DNA from: Treponema sp.
Lineage (GTDB): Bacteria > Spirochaetota > Spirochaetia > Treponematales > Breznakiellaceae
Length of the DNA: 12,761 bases
Assembly (NCBI GenBank): GCA_031268125.1
Contig: JAIRXT010000204.1
Coordinates: forward strand, 1-12,761
Reading direction: 5' to 3'
This document shows, one piece after another, positions 7,650 through 12,761 of the stretch. How positions within the stretch are numbered: position 1 is the stretch's first letter; each line of letters starts with the position of its first letter. Made by a program: the position numbers and the translations under genes. The notes beneath the pieces were generated by a model, which saw nothing but the letters and a program-made list of their open reading frames with translations, was not told where the DNA came from and made no database searches.

Positions 7650-7689
7650 ACCTTGATTAACCCCCTTTTTAAGCAAGGTTGCTTTTTTT
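7650..7689 (+). terminator. intrinsic-terminator-like hairpin with T7 tail
   Basis: ACCTTG (7650-7655) pairs with CAAGGT (7674-7679), and TTAA (7657-7660) with TTAA (7669-7672) across one mismatch, closing a CCCCCTTT loop. TGC and seven T (7683-7689) follow. It starts immediately after the 110-base structured element, so it could end a short plus-strand transcript through it. No plus-strand protein gene precedes it. Confidence 0.45.
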
Positions 7690-7690
7690 A

Positions 7691-7779
7691 GGGGGGGGGA
7701 GAGACGCCCGAAGAATGTAACATGGGGTGCAGGCGGAAAAAAAGAGAGGGGACCCTATGGGGAAACGCTCTTTTTTTCC
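7691..7779. repeat. G9 tract and 12-bp inverted repeat upstream of the ligase-like gene
   Basis: Nine G at 7691-7699 follow the T-run of the preceding hairpin. Further on, GGAAAAAAAGAG (7735-7746) and CTCTTTTTTTCC (7768-7779) are exact reverse complements around a 21-base loop containing CCC-TAT-GGG. Function is unknown; no T-run follows the stem, so it is not a typical terminator. Confidence 0.5.
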
Positions 7780-7885
7780 GGCCGGCAGGAAAGCCGATGA
7801 TTTTATAGGCGTCTTTTCCATCGAAAAATTTTGTAAAAGTAAAATTGCCGGCAACCCCCGGAACCCCGGCCCGGTCTAAGTTGGT

Positions 7886-8842
7886 ATGAAAGACACCATA
7901 CAAACCCTGGGAGACTTATGTCTTGAGGGGGCCCGGCGCTTTAAGTCCCGGAAGGCCCTGGATTTCTGCCGGGGAGACCGGCTGCTGGAAACGGTGAATT
8001 TCAGGACCCTGGCCCTCCGGGCCGGTCAACTGGCGGCCCTTTTCCAAAGTCTGGGCGTCCGCCGGGGGGACCGCATCCTGATCCTCTCTGAAAACCGGCC
8101 CGAATGGCCTACGGCGATCTTCGGCGCGGCCCTGGCAGGGGCCGTTTCCGTGCCCGTCTCCGCCCCGGGCAATCCTCCCTCCGGCCTGGCCGCCCTCTGC
8201 GTTACCCGGCGGACCGCGGCGGCGGCCACAGCCCCCCATGTACCCCGGATCTACCTGGACAGCGGCTGGAGACAGCCGGCCGGCATTCAGGTATCTGTCG
8301 GAGGCGTGATGAAACAACTGCCCCTGGCCGGGGGGAATATCAAAACCGGCGGAACCGGGGCTGATGATCCGGCAATCCTCTGGCCGGACGGGGGGCAAAG
8401 CTCGCACGGGGAGCTCCTGTCCCTGGCGGCAGGGGCCCCGCGGCTATACCCCAGGGACCGGATTCTGCCCCTGTGCCCGCTGGCGGAAAAGGGCGCCCTT
8501 ATCCTGGCGGTTCTGGCCGCAGTCCGGGGGGGCGCTTCGTTAAGCTGTGTCGAAGGAAGCCGGGGGGACGCGGAACCCGCGGAATTGCTGCGGGCCGCGG
8601 AATTACTGCGGCCCACGGTGCTGGCAGGAGAATCCAGTTTCCTTGAGGCCCTGTTCAGCCGGGACACTCAGGCGGAACGGTTTTTATCCGGGAATTCCTT
8701 TACCCGGCCCCTGGCGCGAAGTCTGGCGAACCGCCGGATCATCAAAGCCCTGGGGGGGAATGTCCGCTACTACGGCGTTACCGCCGGTCCCCCGCCGGGC
8801 AGGAAACTCGGAGGACAGATCAAATACATCGGGCCGATCTGA
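7886..8842 (+). CDS. truncated acyl-AMP-ligase-like protein without the ATP P-loop
   Basis: A 318-residue plus-strand protein resembling the N-terminal half of AMP-dependent acyl-CoA synthetases. TLGDLCLEGARRF and the segment from about 40 to 92 (SLGVRRGDRILILSENRPEWP, then GAVSVPVS) are typical. Where the family has the Ser/Thr/Gly-rich ATP loop after 'DDPA', this protein reads DDPAILWPDGGQSSHGELLS (160-179), so the loop is missing. The PLCPLAEKG, LAAVRGGASLSCVEG and LLRPTVLAGES segments follow as in the family, up to ALGGNVRYYGVTAGPPPG (288-305). The ORF then ends; the adenylate-binding YGxTE region and the C-terminal domain with the catalytic Lys are absent (family usually 500-640 aa). It is therefore probably a decayed gene or a non-catalytic paralogue. 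No clear ribosome binding site precedes the ATG. Its end lies 28 bases before the repeat at the AT-rich boundary. Confidence 0.75.
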   Translation: MKDTIQTLGDLCLEGARRFKSRKALDFCRGDRLLETVNFRTLALRAGQLAALFQSLGVRRGDRILILSENRPEWPTAIFGAALAGAVSVPVSAPGNPPSGLAALCVTRRTAAAATAPHVPRIYLDSGWRQPAGIQVSVGGVMKQLPLAGGNIKTGGTGADDPAILWPDGGQSSHGELLSLAAGAPRLYPRDRILPLCPLAEKGALILAVLAAVRGGASLSCVEGSRGDAEPAELLRAAELLRPTVLAGESSFLEALFSRDTQAERFLSGNSFTRPLARSLANRRIIKALGGNVRYYGVTAGPPPGRKLGGQIKYIGPI

Positions 8843-8870
8843 TCTGGATTCAAAATAAGAAATGTTGTGT

Positions 8871-8892
8871 TACTGGAGCCTTTCCCAAAACT
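8871..8892. repeat. left copy of the direct repeat bracketing the AT-rich cassette
   Basis: TACTGGAGCC followed by TTTCCCAAAACT, almost identical in the same orientation to 12536-12558 (two substitutions and one A indel over 22-23 bases). It sits at the change from GC-rich to AT-rich sequence. Confidence 0.7.
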
Positions 8893-8906
8893 TCAATTTT
8901 GGGAAA
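8881..8906. terminator. hairpin between convergent genes, possible bidirectional terminator
   Basis: TTTCCCAAAA (8881-8890) and TTTTGGGAAA (8897-8906) form a perfect 10-bp stem with a CTTCAA loop between the convergent stops at 8842 and 8923. T-runs after the stem are poor on both strands (ACTATTTT on the plus side), so terminator activity is uncertain. The left arm belongs to the GAGCC..TYCCAAAA repeat family. Confidence 0.4.
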
Positions 8907-8922
8907 ACTATTTTAATCAGAC

Positions 8923-9744
8923 TTAAAGATCCAGGGCATACTCATTTAAATAATCAGACCGGGAGCTTATACCAACTATTACATTATCAATGCTATACAA
9001 ATACACAGCCTCAAATCCAAGCAGAGCAGCCTTTTCTTTGCTTGCAAAAACATACAGGGTATCCTGTTTAACCCCGCCGTGCGCCAAATATTCAATCTCC
9101 CTGCGTTTGTTGTCGTATATCGCCTTTGAATTTTTTCTGGCAAGATAGGCGTCATTAACGGTCATATTGTTATTCGTTGCCAGGTCAAGAAACGAGTATA
9201 ATTTAAGATAGCCGTCAAGAAAGAATATGTGCTTGTGTGTTTTTGCAAGTTCCGGCCAAACAGGAGACTCCAATTCGGTATGCCAGAGTTTTTTTGCTTT
9301 AAAGCCGCCTCCTTTGGACATAAAATAGTCCTTCAAATCAACACCTTGCAGAATCACCAAAAAACTTAACACAAGAATTCCTTTTTTAAAAGAAAAGTTT
9401 TTGACTATCCACCATACGCAAAACAGAATACAGATATATATTATAGGCCATGTGTATCTTCCGGTACTCCTGAATACGCTCCACATCTTTTCTACCGGCG
9501 GTAGAATGGGATAGCTAAAAAGTTTATATTGGTTAAAGGTTACCACAGGCGACAAGGCAAACAGTAGAAAAGAAAGCAGAATCCCCAAAACATAAGGAGA
9601 TTTTTTTAGCGGACTGAACAGTTCTTTGTATTTAAACCCGTTTATCCGATACAATTGAACAGAAAGAATCATAATGACCGCCGTTATAATACCCAGCCCC
9701 ATATACGATTGCCCTTCGTATTGAAGGCGCATTGCAAGGGGCAA
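8923..9744 (-). CDS. C-terminal part of the DUF6311-like polytopic membrane protein (frameshifted gene)
   Basis: This open frame continues the protein of 9788-11044. Its true coding sequence extends upstream to about 9842: read in this frame, the bases before 9744 give YSHVDAWDIGLGAASANLNA, then FVNPQGISRFIKD, leading into LPLAMRLQYEGQSYMGLGI. That is the expected continuation of the family (NPQG, then QYEGxxYxGLG). The TTG at 9744 is thus only a formal start. Several membrane segments follow (for example ILLSFLLFALSPVVTF and YTWPIIYICILFCVWWIV), then a soluble, probably periplasmic, C-terminal domain from about WHTELESPVWPELAK to the stop. The intact gene would encode about 706 residues. The broken state may mean a pseudogene, a sequencing error, or frameshifted expression. 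Confidence 0.75.
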   Translation of the reverse strand: MPLAMRLQYEGQSYMGLGIITAVIMILSVQLYRINGFKYKELFSPLKKSPYVLGILLSFLLFALSPVVTFNQYKLFSYPILPPVEKMWSVFRSTGRYTWPIIYICILFCVWWIVKNFSFKKGILVLSFLVILQGVDLKDYFMSKGGGFKAKKLWHTELESPVWPELAKTHKHIFFLDGYLKLYSFLDLATNNNMTVNDAYLARKNSKAIYDNKRREIEYLAHGGVKQDTLYVFASKEKAALLGFEAVYLYSIDNVIVGISSRSDYLNEYALDL

Positions 9745-9787
9745 ATCCTTTATAAACCGCGATATTCCCTGTGGATTTACAAACGCG

Positions 9788-11044
9788 TTAAGATTGGCAC
9801 TGGCCGCGCCTAAACCGATATCCCACGCATCTACATGAGAATAAAAAGCGCCAAAACAGTACTATAAACAACATTGCAGCCGGTATTCCCGCAATAAGGA
9901 GCTGACTCCCCGGATTTTTTAAAATCAGACAGTTCCTCAATATATAAAAACACATAAAAATTATTACCATAGGAACAAAATATATATGTATCATTGCCGC
10001 CAGACAAATCAGGCCGCTCCATACCAGGACATCTTTTTTACAAGCCCCTCCGGGTTTTTTAAGGCAGGCCAGAATCATCAAAAGGATAATAAAATGCGCA
10101 GACAAAGACGTATGTCCATATATACGCTGCATCATAACCGTTGACAGTACAAAGAAAACTGAACCGATTATCGCATGAGCAGCGCCGCCGCCAATCCTTC
10201 TGATAAGCATCGCGCCAATTCCGCCCTGCAGGGTATAGCATATTATACCAAACAGGCCAAAGTATTGGAAATTCTCAGGCAAAACGGGGGAAAACATTTT
10301 GAATATGACCGCAAAGAGCGGGATAGAATCGGTATAAATTATTGATTCCTTAAAGGGATATACAATATTGTCCATTAAACCAAATGGGAAATACCATGAC
10401 GAACTACGAAACAGCCGCCAGCCAAGGTAATGTTGCGATAGATCTCCGCCCGCCATCAGCCAGTCCGTATAGGTAAAATCAAGTATGATCGTTCCAAAGA
10501 CAAAGATAAAAAACACCGCGCCAATCAGCCCGCCGCAGATAAAAACAAAAACATCCCCGGTTATAATTTTTGATTTTGTTATCTTGCCGCATATTTTAGT
10601 TAATCTGTCCGTGATTTGATTGAAAAGCCCATGATTCCTAACAATATGAATGATAACGGCAAGTAATAAAACAAAGAGAGGAAAGCGAAGCCTGTCATGC
10701 GCCCCGCGGCCGGCGGAAAACAGTTTATACAAGAACATATTCAGGACAAAACATATAATCAACAAACACAAACAGCCACCAGGATTTTTCCCGGCCAGAA
10801 GAAAAATCAGCAATAACGCAGCCGGCATGAAAAAAACATATCCGGTAGAAAATAAATAATTCAGCCAGTATTCCGGATTACCAAGCGTCCTGTGCAGAAG
10901 ATTCTCTTCGACAAAACGTATAACAAGGCGTTCCACAGCAGGAAGCATTATAAGCACACAAGCGGTAAGCGCAATCGCTGATATACCAATCAACACGCGT
11001 TTTACGGATTTCCTGTTGAACATATCTTTTAGCCGTGCGGACAT
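9788..11044 (-). CDS. N-terminal part of a DUF6311-like polytopic membrane protein (candidate glycosyltransferase)
   Basis: A 418-residue open frame; residues 1-400 are genuine and the last 18 (after LFWRF) are read in the wrong frame. Residues 1-160 form an extra module with about four membrane segments. The recognisable core begins near 165: a membrane segment ending ILDFTYTDWL, then the outer-loop motif GGDLSQHYLGWRLFR (199-213), FGLMDNIVYPFKESIIYTDS (221-240), and further membrane segments to 400. This pattern fits the DUF6311 family as I know it. An acidic residue (Asp201) in the first large outer loop and many membrane helices are general features of GT-C glycosyltransferases, so a sugar-transfer role is an inference. 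The ATG at 11044 follows GtrA by 2 bases, with AAGGA 7 bases upstream. Confidence 0.8.
   Translation of the reverse strand: MSARLKDMFNRKSVKRVLIGISAIALTACVLIMLPAVERLVIRFVEENLLHRTLGNPEYWLNYLFSTGYVFFMPAALLLIFLLAGKNPGGCLCLLIICFVLNMFLYKLFSAGRGAHDRLRFPLFVLLLAVIIHIVRNHGLFNQITDRLTKICGKITKSKIITGDVFVFICGGLIGAVFFIFVFGTIILDFTYTDWLMAGGDLSQHYLGWRLFRSSSWYFPFGLMDNIVYPFKESIIYTDSIPLFAVIFKMFSPVLPENFQYFGLFGIICYTLQGGIGAMLIRRIGGGAAHAIIGSVFFVLSTVMMQRIYGHTSLSAHFIILLMILACLKKPGGACKKDVLVWSGLICLAAMIHIYFVPMVIIFMCFYILRNCLILKNPGSQLLIAGIPAAMLFIVLFWRFLFSCRCVGYRFRRGQCQS
9843..9847 (-). other. frameshift site in a 5-base homopolymer
   Basis: On the minus strand the upstream frame reads CGC TTT TTA TTC and runs to a stop at 9788. 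Removing one T from this T5 run gives CGC TTT TAT TCT CAT GTA GAT, joining ...LFWRF to YSHVDAWDIG... in one 706-codon frame from 11044 to 8923. Confidence 0.75.
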
Positions 11045-11046
11045 TT

Positions 11047-11472
11047 TTATTCCTTTTTTGCGGCGTCTTTTTTAAACACCACCAATCTTTGTCCCAGATA
11101 ATTTATCCCCGTGAACAGGCACATTCCGGCAAGGAGAGCAGCGTTCTCCCGGATTTTTTGCGGACTATTTCGCAATACATAATTCATGGCCGGCTTTGAA
11201 ACACCATAGGCGGTCAAATACGAAAAAGCTATGGTCAAAACAAACGCAATAACCATAAATGCCGACCAATGCCGGACACCAAAGGTAAAATACTTATTCA
11301 AAAAGAAACTTAAAACGCTGGTTAGGATATAGTTACAGGCCGATGAACACCAGTAACTTAAATGCGCGGCGTTGTAAAGCACAAACATTATCGCCGAACC
11401 AACCAGGGTATTGATCAAACCTACCATGATGAATTTGGGAACGGTACGGTCAAAAAAAACGGCGGCTTTCAT
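11047..11472 (-). CDS. GtrA-like membrane protein
   Basis: A 141-residue GtrA/DPMS3-family protein with four predicted membrane segments (about 12-33, 38-60, 70-92, 110-128). The N-terminal FIMVGLINTLVGSAIMFVLY, the central SFFLNKYFTFG and the C-terminal NYLGQRLVVFKK are typical of the family. GtrA proteins are thought to help move polyprenyl-phosphate-linked sugars across the inner membrane. The ATG at 11472 is preferred: it overlaps the upstream glycosyltransferase stop as ATGA and has AAGGA 6 bases upstream. The open frame continues further back, but that part lies inside the glycosyltransferase and is not family-like. The tight coupling on both sides supports a GtrB-GtrA-acceptor transferase unit. 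Confidence 0.9.
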   Translation of the reverse strand: MKAAVFFDRTVPKFIMVGLINTLVGSAIMFVLYNAAHLSYWCSSACNYILTSVLSFFLNKYFTFGVRHWSAFMVIAFVLTIAFSYLTAYGVSKPAMNYVLRNSPQKIRENAALLAGMCLFTGINYLGQRLVVFKKDAAKKE

Positions 11473-12428
11473 CGTGCATCCTTGATAATATAATGGGGGC
11501 GCTGTTTGACTTCGGTATATGTTTTTGCCATATATTGCCCCAATATACCGGTGGTAAAGACCTGAATGCCCGAACAGAAAAGAATAATACATACCGTTGA
11601 AGCCCAGCCGTCAACCGGATCTCCCCACACCGCCTTGCGGATAATGATAAACAGGATAAACGCGATTGACACCATAAAAAGCAGAATACCAATAACCGAA
11701 GCAATTGCCAGCGGCTTTGAAGAAAAGGCAATAATGCCGTCAAGGGAATATAAAAAAAGTTTCCAAAGCGACCATTTTGTTTTTCCGCTTGTGCGTTCTA
11801 TATTTTCATATTCAAACCATTTTGTCCTGAAACCTACCCACGGGAAAATGCCTTTTGAAAACCGGTTGTGTTCTACTACGGCTAAAACCGCCTCAAGATA
11901 TTTCCGGTTCATAAGCCTGAAATCACGGGCGCCGTCAACAATTTCAATGTCGGCTATTCTTGCCATAAGCGCATAAAAACGGCGCGCAAAAAATGAACGC
12001 ACCGGCGGTTCTCCCCGGCGGGTTATCCGCCGTGTTCCCGCGCAATCCGCCTCGCCTGAAACAACGGATTCGAGCATTTGAGGGATAAGCCGCGGCGGGT
12101 CCTGCCCGTCCGCATCCAGGGTTGCCACGTATTCTCCCCGTGCCGTCTGTAATCCAGCCAGTATCGCTGCTTCTTTCCCAAAGTTTCGTGAAAAGGATAC
12201 ATAATGAACGCGCCCGTCTTTTTGTGTGAGGTTTTTTAATATTTCCAGCGTTGCATCTTTTGAACCATCGTCTACAAAAACAAATTCAATATTTTTTCCG
12301 GTTTCCGGCGCCGAAAACATTTTTACCAGCTCATCATAAAAGATTTGTAACGATTCTTCTTCATTAAAGCAGGGGACAACCAGGGATAAATAAATTAATT
12401 CTTTGGACGGCGATGTATTATCTGTCAA
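11469..12428 (-). CDS. DPM1/GtrB-like family 2 glycosyltransferase with two C-terminal membrane segments
   Basis: A 319-residue GT2 enzyme expected to transfer a sugar from a nucleotide sugar to undecaprenyl phosphate on the cytoplasmic face. Motifs are LVVPCFNEEE (16-25), FVDDGSKDAT (51-60), the metal-binding DADGQDP (105-111), GARDFRLM (166-173), NRFSKG (188-193) and SGKTKWSLWKLF (214-225). Two membrane helices lie near 238-263 and 275-297, as in GtrB/YfdH types. The start is unsure: there is no ATG before the catalytic domain. The TTG at 12428 has AAGGGGG about 6 bases upstream and gives the usual short N-terminus; another TTG at 12521 would add 31 residues without a ribosome binding site. 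It heads the cassette and overlaps gtrA by four bases. Sugar identity is unknown. Confidence 0.9.
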   Translation of the reverse strand: MTDNTSPSKELIYLSLVVPCFNEEESLQIFYDELVKMFSAPETGKNIEFVFVDDGSKDATLEILKNLTQKDGRVHYVSFSRNFGKEAAILAGLQTARGEYVATLDADGQDPPRLIPQMLESVVSGEADCAGTRRITRRGEPPVRSFFARRFYALMARIADIEIVDGARDFRLMNRKYLEAVLAVVEHNRFSKGIFPWVGFRTKWFEYENIERTSGKTKWSLWKLFLYSLDGIIAFSSKPLAIASVIGILLFMVSIAFILFIIIRKAVWGDPVDGWASTVCIILFCSGIQVFTTGILGQYMAKTYTEVKQRPHYIIKDAR

Positions 12429-12535
12429 GGGCGCCCCCTTGAAAAAACTGAATACGGTCCCCAAGTTACTTTGACTTTTGGGCGGTTCCGGGAAAGAGAC
12501 AACGTAAAAGGGCAAGGGCAATTTTTTTTAAAAAA

Positions 12536-12558
12536 TACTAGAGCCTGTCCCAAAAACT
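12536..12558. repeat. right copy of the direct repeat bracketing the AT-rich cassette
   Basis: TACTAGAGCC followed by TGTCCCAAAAACT, the partner of 8871-8892. It lies upstream of the first gene of the cassette and just before the G-tract and hairpin-rich end of the window. Confidence 0.7.
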
Positions 12559-12601
12559 GAAGGCTTGGAATAGCCCCACTAAATAGAGAAGGCGGTTTTT
12601 C

Positions 12602-12618
12602 GGGGGGGGGGGGGGGGG
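12602..12618. repeat. 17-base G homopolymer
   Basis: Seventeen consecutive G on the plus strand in a non-coding stretch, preceded by GGCGGTTTTTC. No start codon and ribosome binding site pair was found that would place it in a gene, unlike the tract at 96-118. It may mark a hard-to-sequence site near a contig end. Confidence 0.8.
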
Positions 12619-12646
12619 CCGGAACCGTACCAACAGATAATTAATT

Positions 12647-12683
12647 GAGCCGGTTCCAAAATCGGTTATTTTGTAACCGGCTC
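12647..12683. repeat. near-perfect 37-base hairpin
   Basis: GAGCCGGTT (12647-12655) pairs with AACCGGCTC (12675-12683), then one mismatch, then CAAAAT (12657-12662) pairs with ATTTTG (12668-12673) around a CGGTT loop. The left arm resembles GAGCCTTTCCCAAAA at 8876 and GAGCCTGTCCCAAAA at 12541. Confidence 0.7.
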
Positions 12684-12685
12684 TT

Positions 12686-12717
12686 GCAGTTTTTCGCCCT
12701 ACGGGCTGCAAAACTGC
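12686..12717. repeat. second hairpin of the right-end cluster
   Basis: GCAGTTTT (12686-12693) pairs with AAAACTGC (12710-12717), with an inner GCCC-TAC-GGGC helix. It starts two bases after the previous hairpin. Confidence 0.6.
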
Positions 12718-12732
12718 GGTTTTTATAGGTTG

Positions 12733-12761
12733 CAGTTCCAAAATTTGACATTTTGGAACTG
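12733..12761. repeat. third hairpin of the right-end cluster, running to the window edge
   Basis: CAGTTCCAAAAT (12733-12744) and ATTTTGGAACTG (12750-12761) form a perfect 12-bp stem with a TTGAC loop. The stem may continue past the window end. It shares the TTCCAAAAT string with the first hairpin. Confidence 0.65.

Larger units (their letters stand above)
7498..7851. repeat. 18-bp inverted repeat bounding the divergent intergenic region (possible 354-bp MITE-like element or shared promoter box)
   Basis: CCGGCAATTTTACTTTTA at 7498-7515 recurs as its exact reverse complement at 7834-7851. The flanking bases CAACCGC (7491-7497) and CAACCCC (7852-7858) directly abut the two ends and match 6 of 7, as a worn target-site duplication would. 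Alternatively, since TAAAAGTAAAATTGCCGG lies upstream of both divergent genes in the same orientation relative to each (34 and 45 bases from their starts) and contains TAAAAT, it may be a shared -10 or operator. No protein-coding gene was found inside. Confidence 0.6.
8871..12558. mobile_element. AT-rich glycan-modification island bracketed by direct repeats
   Basis: The three minus-strand genes between the 22/23-base direct repeats are clearly more AT-rich, with AT-ending codons, than the GC-rich genes at 300-8842. The compositional break at the left coincides with the repeat. No transposase or integrase is visible inside, so the mechanism of entry is unknown. The repeat core is also part of a wider dispersed family, so recombination between resident repeats is as likely as site-specific integration. 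The limits are seen directly; acquisition is inferred. Confidence 0.5.

Noticed and set aside
7353..7676. 107-residue and other short open frames across the divergent intergenic region (also 7669-7903)
   Set aside because: They run through inverted repeats and overlap the exported-protein gene; no ribosome binding site or recognisable domain.
11473..11592. N-terminal extension of the GtrA-like protein to 181 residues
   Set aside because: It overlaps the glycosyltransferase by 124 bases, while the ATG at 11472 gives an ATGA overlap, a good ribosome binding site and the normal family start.
12429..12521. TTG at 12521 as start of the glycosyltransferase
   Set aside because: No ribosome binding site precedes it and the extra 31 residues precede the normal GT2 N-terminus; the TTG at 12428 has AAGGGGG upstream.
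12538..12741. 67-residue minus-strand open frame
   Set aside because: It is a translation through the hairpins, the G17 tract (poly-Pro) and the direct repeat; it has no ribosome binding site and no domain.

Overview
The window looks like a chromosomal segment of a spirochaete, most likely a Treponema-like (termite-gut type) lineage. That assignment is an inference from a fused aroD-aroE gene, a DUF6062-type cysteine-rich protein, GC-rich housekeeping genes with GGAGG-type ribosome binding sites, and a poly-G tract just after a signal peptide. No rRNA, tRNA or CRISPR array was recognised.

Layout. At the left edge (1-181, minus) is the 5' end of an exported-protein gene with a good promoter and ribosome binding site. 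A 23-base G/C homopolymer sits directly after its signal peptide. Positions 300-7452 hold a tight, GC-rich, minus-strand operon. In transcription order it encodes a small exported protein, AroDE (3-dehydroquinate dehydratase/shikimate dehydrogenase), RpiA, a DUF6062-like protein, and the two halves of a heterodimeric ABC exporter with one degenerate ATP site. Gaps are 32 bases or less, and the two exporter genes overlap as TAATG.

A divergent intergenic region (7453-7885) carries unusual structure. An 18-bp sequence is repeated in inverted orientation at its two sides (7498-7515 and 7834-7851). Inside lies a 110-base element with 18-bp perfect inverted ends and a nested hairpin, followed by an intrinsic-terminator-like hairpin and a G9 tract. 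To the right is a plus-strand gene for a truncated acyl-AMP-ligase-like protein (7886-8842) that lacks the ATP P-loop and the whole C-terminal half.

Composition then drops sharply to AT-rich. Positions 8923 to about 12428 hold a minus-strand glycan cassette: a DPM1/GtrB-like glycosyltransferase, a GtrA-like membrane protein, and a large polytopic DUF6311-like protein broken by a +1 frameshift at a 5-base homopolymer. This cassette is bracketed by near-identical 22/23-base direct repeats (8871-8892 and 12536-12558), so it looks like an acquired module. By analogy with gtrABC, the first protein would load a sugar on a polyprenyl phosphate, GtrA would help flip it, and the DUF6311 protein would be the candidate for transfer on the outer face.

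The right end (12559-12761) has no convincing gene. It holds a 17-base G tract and three consecutive hairpins. The main candidates for something new are the repeat-bracketed glycan cassette with DUF6311 as a possible third gtr component, the possible on/off exported protein at the left edge, and the family of GAGCC..TYCCAAAA hairpin repeats between genes.
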